Below, in pieces: positions 1-7,907 of a stretch of 64,000 nucleotides of DNA. Made by a program: the position numbers and the translations under genes. This DNA comes from Streptomyces durmitorensis. GTDB taxonomy: Bacteria > Actinomycetota > Actinomycetes > Streptomycetales > Streptomycetaceae. How positions within the stretch are numbered: position 1 is the stretch's first letter; the number at the start of each line of letters is the position of its first letter. The stretch is from contig NZ_CP097289.1 in the NCBI RefSeq assembly GCF_023498005.1, positions 8,804,001-8,868,000 of the forward strand, read 5' to 3'. The notes below the pieces were generated by a model, which had not been told where the DNA came from, searched no databases, and was given only the letters and a program-made list of their open reading frames with translations.

Positions 1-1083
1 GCGGCGGTGATGGGCATGGTCGCGACGGCCGTCCTGCTGCAGCAGGCCAACGCCTCGCAGTCCGGGACGGAGAGCGCCTCAGAGTCCGCTGCCAAGAGGC
101 TCAGCGCGGCATCGGCGACGAAGCTCGTCCAGCCGCTGGCATCGCAGCTCGGCGATGCCTACGGCGGGGCGTACTACGACGAGAACAAGCAGCAGCTCGT
201 CGTGAACGTCGTGGGCGACAACAACGCGGTGAACGTCCAGGTGAAGAGAGCTGGAGCGGTGGCGCGGAGCGTCGACAACAGCACGGGTGAACTGGGCGCG
301 GCCACGAAGACGCTGGCCAACCGGGCCACCATGGCGGGCACCGCGTGGGCCACGGACCCCCGGACCAACCAGATCGTGGTCACGGCCGACCGCACGGTCA
401 CCGGCGAACGCTGGGACAAGCTGGAGTCGACCGTCGATGCGCTCGGCTCAGGAATGGCCCGCATCCAGAAGTCCACGGGAGAGTTCAAGACCTTCGCCGA
501 GGGCGGTGACGCCATCTTCGGCGGCGGCGCACGCTGCTCGCTCGGCTTCAACGTGACGACCCAGGACGGCAGCCCCGGCTTCCTCACCGCGGGACACTGC
601 GGGGTGGCCGCCGAGAGCTGGTCGGACGCCCAGGACGGCGCGGCCATCGGTACGGTCCAGGCCGCGACGTTCCCGGGGGACGGTGACTTCGCGCTTGTCA
701 CGTACGACGACCCGGCCACCGAGGCCCCGAGCACGGTCAACACGGGCGACGGCCAGACCGTCGAGATCGCGCAGGCCGCCGAGGCGGCGGTCGGGCTCGA
801 AGTGTCCCGCATGGGCAGCACCACAGGCCTCCAGGACGGTGTGGTCACCGGCCTCAACGCCACGGTGAACTATCCGGAAGGCACGGTCAGCGGCCTCATC
901 CAGACCGATGTCTGTGCCGAACCGGGAGACAGCGGGGGCGCGTTGTTCACCGCTGACGGGAGCGCGATCGGCCTCACGTCGGGCGGCAGCGGCGACTGCA
1001 CGGCGGGCGGCGAGACGTTCTTCCAGCCCGTTACCACCGCGCTGGAAGCGGTCGGCGCCGAGATCGGAGCCGGCGGCAACTGA
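1..1083 (+). CDS. Secreted S1-family serine protease (streptogrisin-like), 5' end outside window
   Basis: Chymotrypsin-fold (S1/PA clan) extracellular protease of the streptogrisin/alpha-lytic type. The frame is open to base 1 and the first residues (AAVMGMVATAVLL) are the hydrophobic core of a signal peptide, so the true start lies outside the window. A pro-region of about 170 residues precedes the mature domain, which starts near the GGGARCSLGF segment. The catalytic triad is visible: His in TAGHC (codon at 595), Asp in GDFALV (codon at 685) and Ser in GDSGG (codon at 931). Cysteine pairs around His (CSLGF...GHC) and around Ser (CAEPGDSGG...GDC) match the family disulfides. The family is secreted as a zymogen and self-processes. 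Peptide preference cannot be judged here. Confidence 0.9.
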   Translation, partial: AAVMGMVATAVLLQQANASQSGTESASESAAKRLSAASATKLVQPLASQLGDAYGGAYYDENKQQLVVNVVGDNNAVNVQVKRAGAVARSVDNSTGELGAATKTLANRATMAGTAWATDPRTNQIVVTADRTVTGERWDKLESTVDALGSGMARIQKSTGEFKTFAEGGDAIFGGGARCSLGFNVTTQDGSPGFLTAGHCGVAAESWSDAQDGAAIGTVQAATFPGDGDFALVTYDDPATEAPSTVNTGDGQTVEIAQAAEAAVGLEVSRMGSTTGLQDGVVTGLNATVNYPEGTVSGLIQTDVCAEPGDSGGALFTADGSAIGLTSGGSGDCTAGGETFFQPVTTALEAVGAEIGAGGN

Positions 1084-1130
1084 GGTCCGCGCGGCACCTG
1101 AGGTTCGCGCGGCACCTCAGGTTCGCGCGG
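1080..1130. repeat. 18-bp tandem repeat (2.8 copies) after the protease gene
   Basis: Copies at 1080-1097, 1098-1115 and 1116-1130 (the last truncated) share the pattern CTGAGGTTCGCGCGGCAC with one or two changes. The first copy overlaps the protease stop codon, so the repeat begins in coding sequence and runs toward the terminator. It looks like a slippage-generated duplication; no function is evident. Confidence 0.7.
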
Positions 1131-1142
1131 ATTCCAGAGCGA

Positions 1143-1176
1143 CCTTGGCCGGCCGACGGCGGTCGGCCGGCCAAGG
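1143..1176. terminator. Bidirectional hairpin terminator between convergent genes
   Basis: A perfect 15-bp stem (1143-1157 with 1162-1176) closes a 4-nt loop. It sits between the ends of the rightward protease and the leftward MerR gene, whose stop is only 3 nt away, so it can serve both transcripts. There is no T-tract, as is common for Streptomyces terminators. Confidence 0.85.
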
Positions 1177-1178
1177 AC

Positions 1179-1916
1179 TCAGCTGTCCCGCACGGCGGTT
1201 CGGCGCCGCTCGGTGCGGTGGGCGAGCGCGTCGATGATGCGTTGCCATGCCGGTGACGCCTCGGAGATCCGGGCGGAGACCAGCTTGAGATATCCCGGTC
1301 GGCTGCCGTCCTGTTCGTGCTTGATCTCCCATGCGTCCAGGTCGTCGATGAGCCGGTCCAGACGTGGATCGTGCGGATTCCAGTCAACCGACTGATCACA
1401 GGCGAGAAACAGGCGCACCGTCTCGGGGTCGTCCAGACCGGCATTCTTGTCCCGTACCCGCTGTGGCATGACGTGCGGATCCAACGCCTGCATGAGGATC
1501 CACGAGTCGCGCTCAAGCAGCACTCTCCGTTCGCTGATCCCCAGACCGCGCATCCGGTCAAGGACGGCGACCACCTCGGGAGGCAGGACGAGCCTTTCGC
1601 CGCCGGCCAGTTCGGCGACCCTCCCGCGGTATTCGGTGAGCTGGTCGATCTTGCGCTGCAGTGCGGCGTCGATGTCGGTGATGGCCGCGGCGAACTCGGC
1701 CGGCTGCGCGTGCAGCAGCGCGTCGATACGGGCCAGCGGAACACCGGCGTCGGCGAGGGTCCTGATCCGGATGAGATCCACGGCCGCTTGCGCGCTGTAG
1801 CGGCGGTAGCCGGAGGCATCACGCTCGGGCTCCGGCAACAGGCCGATGTGGTGGTAATGGCGAACGGTGCGCACGGTCACCCCTGCGGTCGCCGCGAGTT
1901 GGCCGATCGTGAGCAC
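1179..1916 (-). CDS. MerR-family transcriptional regulator
   Basis: One-component regulator of 245 residues. The N-terminus carries the MerR winged helix-turn-helix (LTIGQLAATAGVTVRTVRHY, then HHIGLLPEP and GYRRYS), followed by a dimerisation helix and a C-terminal domain with no recognisable cofactor motif. I start it at the GTG at 1916 because AGGAGA lies just upstream and the HTH begins directly after; a longer reading adds 31 unlike residues. It lies 40 nt downstream of the alpha/beta hydrolase gene on the same strand and is probably co-transcribed with it. A MerR-type dyad in front of that hydrolase suggests autoregulation. The inducer is unknown. Confidence 0.88.
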   Translation of the reverse strand: MLTIGQLAATAGVTVRTVRHYHHIGLLPEPERDASGYRRYSAQAAVDLIRIRTLADAGVPLARIDALLHAQPAEFAAAITDIDAALQRKIDQLTEYRGRVAELAGGERLVLPPEVVAVLDRMRGLGISERRVLLERDSWILMQALDPHVMPQRVRDKNAGLDDPETVRLFLACDQSVDWNPHDPRLDRLIDDLDAWEIKHEQDGSRPGYLKLVSARISEASPAWQRIIDALAHRTERRRTAVRDS

Positions 1917-1956
1917 CGTTCTCCTGAGATCTTCGTGAAGGGGGGTGGCGCCGAGC

Positions 1957-2871
1957 TTAGCGGCGGGCCGCCCGCTCGATGACGTCGCGGATCGCCTGGA
2001 CCACGGCATCGGGGCGGTCGAAGCAGAGCCGGTGGTGGACGGTGTCCGAGAGGACGCGTTGTTCGCCGTACGACACCGAGCTCACCAGGGCCGCGTCCAT
2101 GCGCGTGTGGCCGTCGTGCATCCCCCGCAGCGTCCGCTCCGACGTCAGTTCCTGCTGGGCGGGGTCGGTGCCGACCACGGTGAGGGCGACCACCGGGACG
2201 TCGGGAACGTTCGGCCCTGCCCGCAGCTCGGCGGCGAGTTCGGCCAGCCGGGTGCGCTCGGCGATGCCGACCCGGATCCACGCGTCGCTCACCTTGGCCT
2301 CGGTCAACGCCTGCCCGATGTCCTGCGGGTAGTCCGCGCGCAACTCGGCATACGTCGCGCGCAGGGCCGGCAGCATCTCGGCGAGCTGCTCCTGATCAGG
2401 TGCCATCCGCTCGACCGCGGCCAGGCTCGCCTCGGCGGGCATGAAGTCGTCCCAGTCACGGTGGAAGGCGTCCAACCAGACGAGACCGGCCACGTCCTGC
2501 GGGTACAGCTGCGCGAACCGATGCGCGTAGAAGCCGCCGAGGGAGTGCGGCACCAGCACGTACGGGGCGGGGATGTTCTGGGCGCGCAGCAGCTCACGCA
2601 GCTCCGTGGCCACCGCGGCGGCGGTGCGCGGCAGCGGGAGGGGATCGCTGTAGCCCGTGCCGCCGCGGTCGTACGTCACGGCGGTGGTGAACCGCGAAAC
2701 GCCCTGCTGAACACCGAAATAGTCAAGGCCGACCGCGCCGGCGCCCGGCAGGAACACCACGGCGGGCCCGCCGCTGCCCGCCCGATGCACGAAAACACGG
2801 CGGCCCTCGATCTCCTGGAACCCTCCGACCGGCGGGGCGTGCCGAGCGGGGGAAGTGCTGTTGTTCGTCAT
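1957..2871 (-). CDS. Alpha/beta-fold hydrolase
   Basis: A 304-residue alpha/beta hydrolase. Visible features are the oxyanion strand-loop VVFLPGAG, the YDRGGTGYSD segment, and the nucleophile elbow VPHSLGG (Ser about residue 110), where Pro stands in the first position of the usual GxSxG. A C-terminal His lies in the VHHRLCF region. There is no signal peptide, so it is cytoplasmic. I prefer the ATG at 2871 to an upstream GTG at 2922 because a MerR-type promoter sits over the upstream segment and would put the transcript start at or next to this ATG, implying a leaderless message. It is the first gene of a two-gene unit with the MerR regulator. The substrate is unknown. Confidence 0.8.
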   Translation of the reverse strand: MTNNSTSPARHAPPVGGFQEIEGRRVFVHRAGSGGPAVVFLPGAGAVGLDYFGVQQGVSRFTTAVTYDRGGTGYSDPLPLPRTAAAVATELRELLRAQNIPAPYVLVPHSLGGFYAHRFAQLYPQDVAGLVWLDAFHRDWDDFMPAEASLAAVERMAPDQEQLAEMLPALRATYAELRADYPQDIGQALTEAKVSDAWIRVGIAERTRLAELAAELRAGPNVPDVPVVALTVVGTDPAQQELTSERTLRGMHDGHTRMDAALVSSVSYGEQRVLSDTVHHRLCFDRPDAVVQAIRDVIERAARR

Positions 2872-2878
2872 GCGAGGA

Positions 2879-2909
2879 GGTTCCAACCCTGACGCAGGGT
2901 CAGGGTCAA
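2879..2909 (-). promoter_or_regulatory. MerR-type promoter/operator for the hydrolase-merR unit
   Basis: A perfect 8-bp dyad, ACCCTGAC (2886-2893) and GTCAGGGT (2899-2906), flanks a 5-bp spacer. On the minus strand TTGACC (2909-2904) overlaps the dyad and would be the -35 box. A 19-bp spacer, typical of MerR-activated promoters, puts the weak -10 at 2884-2879, some 8 nt before the ATG. The geometry is characteristic of MerR targets; that the downstream merR gene binds here is inference. Confidence 0.65.
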
Positions 2910-2939
2910 CCCCCTCCGTCACCGCACCCAGGACGCGGC

Positions 2940-3482
2940 TCAGAGCGGGGCAAGGATCATCAGGGCTTCGTCGCGATCGTCACCTGCGGCGAGCCGCAGG
3001 GCACCCGGCCACCGGCCGACCTCTTTCCAGCCGAGCCGCCCGTAGAAGCCCTCAAGGCCGACGCCACCGCGGGCGGCGAGGCGCAGCTGTTCCAGGCCCA
3101 TCTCGTCCCTGGCCACCCTGCGGACTTCCTGCATGAGGGCACGGCCGACACCGCGCCCGCGAACGGCGGTGCGGGTCTGGACGTGGTGGACGGTTCCCCA
3201 GTGCGCGATCAGTTCGAAACAGTCGCGACGAACGTTGAGCCAGCCCGCGAGTTCCCCGTTCACGGTCGCCGTGAGGAGCCGACTGGTGTCAGGGGACAGC
3301 AGATCGACGAGGCGATCGAGAGACGGAGTCACCGTGCTGACGTCGACAGGGGGGAAGGGAAAACCGGCCGCGCCACCCGCATTGGTGACCTCGACCCAGC
3401 ACTCGACGAGGGCACGCCGGAGTGGGGAGTCGATGTCGCCGGGCGACGAGAACTGCTGAAAGGCGAGGGCGGCGGCGGTCAT
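2940..3482 (-). CDS. GNAT-family N-acetyltransferase
   Basis: A 180-residue GCN5-related acetyltransferase that would transfer an acetyl group from acetyl-CoA to an unidentified amine. The acetyl-CoA loop is seen as TRTAVRGRGVGRALM (the R/Q-x-x-G-x-G/A motif), followed by the LRLAARGGVGLEGFYGRLGWKEVG segment typical of the C-terminal half. The ATG at 3482 is chosen because upstream codons only translate a low-complexity tetranucleotide tract (RTDRQADRQT). It is cytoplasmic, 100 nt downstream of the SDR gene on the same strand. Confidence 0.82.
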   Translation of the reverse strand: MTAAALAFQQFSSPGDIDSPLRRALVECWVEVTNAGGAAGFPFPPVDVSTVTPSLDRLVDLLSPDTSRLLTATVNGELAGWLNVRRDCFELIAHWGTVHHVQTRTAVRGRGVGRALMQEVRRVARDEMGLEQLRLAARGGVGLEGFYGRLGWKEVGRWPGALRLAAGDDRDEALMILAPL

Positions 3483-3516
3483 CCCGAGATGATGGCACCC
3501 ACCACTGACAGTCCCG

Positions 3517-3564
3517 CTGCCTGTCTGCCTGTCTGCCTGCCTGTCTGTCCGCCTGCCCGCCTGG
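3517..3564. repeat. Tetranucleotide (CTGY) simple-sequence tract
   Basis: Twelve consecutive 4-bp units, eight of them exactly CTGC or CTGT and the rest single-base variants, lie between the SDR stop codon and the acetyltransferase start. Such tracts are slippage-prone. Being noncoding and 35 nt upstream of the acetyltransferase start, length change could only alter the leader, not a reading frame. Confidence 0.7.
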
Positions 3565-3582
3565 TGAGTGACGTGCTCGGGG

Positions 3583-4539
3583 CTATCCGAGGTCGACGCC
3601 AAGGCCGACGTCGACGCCCGTCATGTCACAGGTCGCGTCCCACAACCGTGCCGCGGCGGTGGCGTCGGTGAGATGACTCCACACCGGTTCGCGCCGGGGC
3701 CTGCCGCGCAGGCCGAAGACGCGCGGTCCCCACAGCTCGCCTCCCCGCACCGCAGGGTCGAGCACGGCACGGACCGCGGGCCACGCGCCGGCATGCTTGC
3801 CCTGGAGGAGGAGCCCCGCCGGTGCCTTGAGGATCAGCGCGCCGGTGGTCCGCACGTGGACCGGCGGCCGTGACGGGGTGAGGGAGTCCAGCGCGCCGCC
3901 GGGGTGGACCACCACGCTGGTCACCGTGCTGCCGACGGCACGCAGGCGGCGGTCGAGTTCGAGGCCGAAGTACATCTGGGCCAGCTTGGAGCGTCCGTAC
4001 GTGCGCTTGGGCCGGTAGTCCTCGCGGGACTCCAGGTCGTCCAGGTCCAGCCGCTCGGTCTTCGCCGCGAAGCTGCCCGTGGTCACGATCCGGGCCGCCG
4101 GTGCGGCCGACAGCAGCGGCATCAGGCAGTGAGTCAGTGCGAAGTGCCCCAGGTGGTTCGTGCCGAACATGAGCTCGTGACCGTCCCCGGTCTCCCTGCG
4201 CGGCGGGTCGTCGAGCGCGACACCGGCGTTGTGGACCACCGCGTCGAGGCGATCCACATCCAGTGCTTGCACGGCTGCTTCGAGCGAGGAGAGGTCCGCG
4301 AGGTCCAGCTGGACGGTCCGCACCTGTGCGCCGGGAACACGCGCGCGGATCGAGGCCCTCGCCACGTCGGCCTTCGCTGGATTCCGGCTGCCCAGCACGA
4401 CCGTGGCTCCGGTGGTGGACAACTGCTCCGCGACGAAGTAGCCGATACCGGCATTGCCGCCGGTGACCAGGAAGATCCGGCCGTCGGCACGCGGCAGTCG
4501 TTCGACACTCCCGGGCGGGGTGGGGGACGTGGATGACAT
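3583..4539 (-). CDS. Short-chain dehydrogenase/reductase (retinol dehydrogenase-like)
   Basis: A 318-residue NAD(P)-dependent classical SDR. The dinucleotide motif TGGNAGIG is at residues 26-33, NAG at 104-106, the catalytic Ser about 156 (TTGSFAAK), and Tyr181/Lys185 in YGRSK. The length and C-terminal extension resemble the WWOX/retinol-dehydrogenase-like actinobacterial SDRs. The ATG at 4539 has GGGAG upstream. It probably acts on a hydrophobic alcohol or ketone, but the substrate cannot be read from sequence. Confidence 0.88.
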   Translation of the reverse strand: MSSTSPTPPGSVERLPRADGRIFLVTGGNAGIGYFVAEQLSTTGATVVLGSRNPAKADVARASIRARVPGAQVRTVQLDLADLSSLEAAVQALDVDRLDAVVHNAGVALDDPPRRETGDGHELMFGTNHLGHFALTHCLMPLLSAAPAARIVTTGSFAAKTERLDLDDLESREDYRPKRTYGRSKLAQMYFGLELDRRLRAVGSTVTSVVVHPGGALDSLTPSRPPVHVRTTGALILKAPAGLLLQGKHAGAWPAVRAVLDPAVRGGELWGPRVFGLRGRPRREPVWSHLTDATAAARLWDATCDMTGVDVGLGVDLG

Positions 4540-4721
4540 GGTGGCGGGTCTCCCTCGCGGTGAACGCGGCTGCCGCTGTGCAGCGGATCAGCTCGCCCCC
4601 CACACTTCCACCGGCCACCGACACATCGGCTACAGACCACCGCCAGTGCCGCCGAGCGACCGACATCCCGCCGACGCCAGGACGGGACACCTTCTACGCC
4701 CCCCCCCGAGGCAGCCGCGGC

Positions 4722-5492
4722 TCAACCGATCGAGAAGACGGCCCCCGGGGCGGCATGGTCGACGGGGCCGTCGAACCGGGTCGCTGCGCGGGCCACTGCC
4801 TGCCCCGGCGTGAGAGAGCGGCCCACATGCGTGACGATCAACCGTCCTGCGCGGGCGGCATCGGCCGTGTCACCGGCGTCCTCGGGCGTGTGATGGACCT
4901 GTTCGCCCTCCGAGGGCCGCTCCGCGCTGTCGGCCTCACACAGCAGTACGTCACACCCCTCGGCCAGCCGCGTGAGGTTGGCGCACGGCGCTGTGTCCCC
5001 GGAGTAGACCAACGAGCTCCCCGCGGCCTCGATGCGCAGCGCGAAGGCCGGCATGCCGTGCGCCACGGCCCGGCTGGTCAGCGTGAGCGCACCCACGCGC
5101 ACCTGGTGTCCGTCGTACAACTCATGAACGTCGAAGGCCGCTTCGACCGGGCTGCGGGTCGCGGTGTTCGTGAGGAAATGGGCCAGCCGGCCGGCGATGC
5201 CCGGCGGTCCGTACAGGGGGATCGGCGCAGCGAGTCGTACGTCCGCGTAGAGCGCACCGTAGAAGGCGGTCAGCAAGTCCGCGCTGTGATCCGCGTGCAG
5301 ATGAGAGATCCAGATCGCGTCCAACTCGTCGATCCGCACATGCCGTTGCAACTGCGCCAGCGTCCCACTGCCCGCATCCACCCACACCCGAGTGTCTCCG
5401 CGGGACACCAGGTATCCGGAGCACGGATTGTCCACGCTCGGATAGGGCGTCGCGGACCCCAGGACGGTGAGACGGAGAAGATCGCTGGTCAT
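4722..5492 (-). CDS. MBL-fold metallo-hydrolase (RNase Z/ArsB-like subgroup)
   Basis: A 256-residue metallo-beta-lactamase-fold hydrolase. The metal site motif HLHADH occupies residues 64-69. Further ligands are seen in RAVAHGMPAF, YSGDTAPC and the C-terminal VTHVG, as in the two-metal RNase Z-like branch that includes phosphodiesterases. No signal peptide is present. It is leftward like its neighbours, but a 182-nt gap separates it from the downstream SDR gene, so co-transcription is uncertain. The substrate could be a cyclic nucleotide, an RNA 3' end or a lactone. Confidence 0.85.
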   Translation of the reverse strand: MTSDLLRLTVLGSATPYPSVDNPCSGYLVSRGDTRVWVDAGSGTLAQLQRHVRIDELDAIWISHLHADHSADLLTAFYGALYADVRLAAPIPLYGPPGIAGRLAHFLTNTATRSPVEAAFDVHELYDGHQVRVGALTLTSRAVAHGMPAFALRIEAAGSSLVYSGDTAPCANLTRLAEGCDVLLCEADSAERPSEGEQVHHTPEDAGDTADAARAGRLIVTHVGRSLTPGQAVARAATRFDGPVDHAAPGAVFSIG

Positions 5493-5727
5493 CCGGCGAG
5501 TTTAGAGAGCGTGGGCCACCGGTGCCGGCGGGCGTCCGGCCGCTCGCCGCGTTCACGTTCACCGCTGCCGCCACGCTCGCGGCAGCGGCGTTCACGTCCG
5601 TCGGGATGACCCGCGCCGCGCCGCCCCCCCCGCCCGCCTACAGATCCCCCACCCAGCTTCCGTGGAAGCCCAGCGGCACCCGGCCGGCGGCGGAGGGCAA
5701 GCGCCGTCCGCCGCCGGATGCCAGGGC

Positions 5728-6285
5728 TCAGGCCATGCTCGTGGCGCCGTCCAGGGACTCCCGGATGATGTCCGCGTGACCGGAGTGCTGAGCGGTCTCG
5801 GTGACGACGTGCATCAGCACCCGGCGGGCCGACCATCGCGCGCCGGACTCGAACCACGGGGCCTCCGGCAGCGGCCAGGAGACGTCCAAGTCGGGGAGAG
5901 TGGCGACCAGTTCGTCGGTACGGCGAGCCACGTCGGCGTAGTCGGCCAGGACGCCCGCCAGCGTCTCGCTCGGCAGCATCTGGAACTCGTCGTTGTGCTG
6001 GGCCCAGTCGGCCTCGGTCATGGATGTGAAGTCCTGCATGGTCGAAGGGCCGTTCAGGATGAAGTCCACCCAGGCCTGCTCGACCCCGGTGACGTGCTTG
6101 ATCAGACCGCCGATGCACAGCTCGCTCGCGGTGGTTCGCAGGCCGGCCTGCTCGTCCGTGAGATCACGGGCGGTGAAGCGCAGGAAGTGCCGGTGCTTTC
6201 CCAGCGTCTCCAGCCATTCGGCGCGCTCGCCGGTGATGGCCGGGCCCTCGGCCAGGTCGCGGGTGGTCGGCTCGTTCGCAGTCAT
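5728..6285 (-). CDS. DinB-family (DUF664-like) protein
   Basis: A 185-residue four-helix-bundle protein of the DinB/YfiT superfamily. Metal-ligand-type histidines are visible in IGGLIKHVTGVEQAW and in LMHVVTETAQHSGHADIIRE, the two conserved stretches of the family. Many actinobacterial members are mycothiol- or bacillithiol-dependent transferases, but the exact activity is not readable here. The start is the ATG at 6285, preceded by a GGAAGGCGGAG ribosome-binding region; a longer reading would add 15 residues. The upstream region (6286-6495) is shared divergently with the alginate lyase-family gene. Confidence 0.82.
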   Translation of the reverse strand: MTANEPTTRDLAEGPAITGERAEWLETLGKHRHFLRFTARDLTDEQAGLRTTASELCIGGLIKHVTGVEQAWVDFILNGPSTMQDFTSMTEADWAQHNDEFQMLPSETLAGVLADYADVARRTDELVATLPDLDVSWPLPEAPWFESGARWSARRVLMHVVTETAQHSGHADIIRESLDGATSMA

Positions 6286-6435
6286 GGTCTCCGCCTTCCG
6301 GTGTTCTGCTCCGTCGTTCAAGGAAGACACTATGCGTCGTATAGGTCAGTTGCTGTCCTAGATGAGGCGCTGGGTGAAGAACGCTTCTCGTCGCACCCGT
6401 TGCCGGGGTGGCCCCGCTGGTTCTACGCTCGCCCG

Positions 6436-6461
6436 GTTCACATGAAGAACGCTGTTCACAT
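6436..6461. promoter_or_regulatory. Direct repeat GTTCACAT x2 ahead of the alginate lyase-family gene
   Basis: GTTCACAT occurs at 6436-6443 and again at 6454-6461, 18 bp apart. A further 11-bp word, TGAAGAACGCT, occurs at 6375-6385 and 6443-6453. The repeats lie 35-120 nt upstream of the start codon, in the divergent region with the DinB gene, and could be regulator half-sites. No regulator is assigned. Confidence 0.35.
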
Positions 6462-6495
6462 CCATGGCTCATCATCTCTGCGACTGGAGTGTGTG

Positions 6496-7767
6496 ATGCG
6501 CGCAAGATCCCGGGTACGGTTCGGCGCCTTGCTCACCGCGGCGGCAGCCCTCGCCTCCGTTCTGACGCCGGCCGCGAACGCCACCGCCCACGAGGGCGCC
6601 CCGCGAACCGCGGTGCTCGACGGCGAACGGCTCCAGCAGACCAAGCTCCGCCTGGACCAAGGAGATCCCGAACTGAAGCGTTCGGTAAGGGACTTGACGG
6701 GCCGCGCCGACGGCTGGCTCGACCAGGGTCCCTGGACGGTCGTCGACAAGCCGAAGCCCGCGCCCGGCGGCGACGTGCACGACTATCTGAGCCAGGCGCC
6801 CTACTGGTGGCCCACGCAGACACCGACCGCGGACAATCCGTGGGGCTGCCCGTACGAACAGCGGGACGGGCAGCGCAACCCCGAGGTCGATACCGGGACC
6901 GACCGCCAGGACGCGGAGAGGGTCTTCGACTCGACGTACGACCTCACGCTCGCCTGGTACTACACGGGCAAGAAGAAGTACGCCGAGAAGGCCGCGTCCG
7001 TCCTGCGCACCTGGTTCCTGGACCCGGCGACCAGGATGAACCCGAACCTGGACCACGCGCAGTTCATCCCCTGCAAGTTCGACGGCCGGGCCATCGGCAT
7101 CATCGACTTCTCGCAGTCGTACACGAGCGTCGTGGACGCGATCGCGATCCTCGGCACGGGCGCACCCGGCTGGTCGAAGGGCGACCGCTCCGCGATGGGG
7201 GAGTGGAACAAGGACTTCCTCGGCTGGCTCGTCGACAGCGACTTCGGCAAGCAGGAGAGCGCCGCGCAGAACAACCACGGCACGTTCTACGACATGCAGG
7301 TAGCCGCCCTCGCCTACGCGACCGGCGACACGGCCCTGGCCCGCCGCACTGTCCTCGACGCCCGTGCCCGGCGCATCGACCCCCAGATCGCGGGCGACGG
7401 AAGCCAGCCGCAGGAGCTGGCCCGGACGCGGAGCTGGCACTACTCGACCTTCGACCTCGTCGCCTACACCCGGCTCGCCGCGATCGGCCGGAACGTGGGA
7501 GTGGACCTCTGGTCGCACCAAGGCCCCGACGGACAGAGCCTGTTCAAGGCCGTCGACTACCTCCTGCCCGCGGCCACGGGCGCGGCGCAGTGGCCGCACC
7601 CCGAGCTGGAGTTCCACCGGTTCGCGGCGAGCGACGTCGTGCACGCGGTGGCCGATGCCGGGGACGCCGCCGCGCGCAAGGCCGTCCCGAAGCTGGAGGC
7701 ACCGCCCGGCGGGGACCTGTGGGCGCTGCGCCCCGCGGCCGAGCAGCTGGACTCGATCGCTGGCTGA
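6496..7767 (+). CDS. Secreted alginate lyase-family (PL5-like) polysaccharide lyase
   Basis: An exported 423-residue protein. A Sec signal peptide (basic MRARSRVRF, then an Ala/Leu core ending ANATA) precedes an (alpha/alpha)-toroid domain. The family motif NNHGTFYD spans residues about 259-266, with the NNH trio expected at the active site and Tyr265 nearby; YWWP near the N-terminus is also typical. Family members beta-eliminate alginate or other uronate polymers, though many actinobacterial homologues have no tested substrate. The ATG at 6496 has GGAG 6 nt upstream. It is followed by a secreted serine hydrolase and a rhamnosidase, an extracellular-degradation neighbourhood. Confidence 0.85.
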   Translation: MRARSRVRFGALLTAAAALASVLTPAANATAHEGAPRTAVLDGERLQQTKLRLDQGDPELKRSVRDLTGRADGWLDQGPWTVVDKPKPAPGGDVHDYLSQAPYWWPTQTPTADNPWGCPYEQRDGQRNPEVDTGTDRQDAERVFDSTYDLTLAWYYTGKKKYAEKAASVLRTWFLDPATRMNPNLDHAQFIPCKFDGRAIGIIDFSQSYTSVVDAIAILGTGAPGWSKGDRSAMGEWNKDFLGWLVDSDFGKQESAAQNNHGTFYDMQVAALAYATGDTALARRTVLDARARRIDPQIAGDGSQPQELARTRSWHYSTFDLVAYTRLAAIGRNVGVDLWSHQGPDGQSLFKAVDYLLPAATGAAQWPHPELEFHRFAASDVVHAVADAGDAAARKAVPKLEAPPGGDLWALRPAAEQLDSIAG

Positions 7768-7907
7768 GCGGCGGGCCCCCGGTTGGCGCGGGGGTTACCC
7801 CTACCTGGAGCTGGGCGGTTAGCGGGATCGTCCCGCAAGGTCACCGACGGAAATGCTGGGTCCGGCAAGTACCGCTGGGTTCCCCAAGATTCCGTAGGAG
7901 TTGGCTC

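Noticed and set aside
3483..3602. A longer acetyltransferase start at 3602
   Set aside because: The added residues translate the CTGY tetranucleotide tract and have no protein-like character. The GNAT domain starts after the ATG at 3482.
5522..5779. An 85-codon ORF with a signal-peptide-like start between the MBL and DinB genes
   Set aside because: It overlaps the 3' end of the DinB gene, has a poly-proline stretch from a C-run, and has no ribosome binding site. It is probably intergenic shadow coding.
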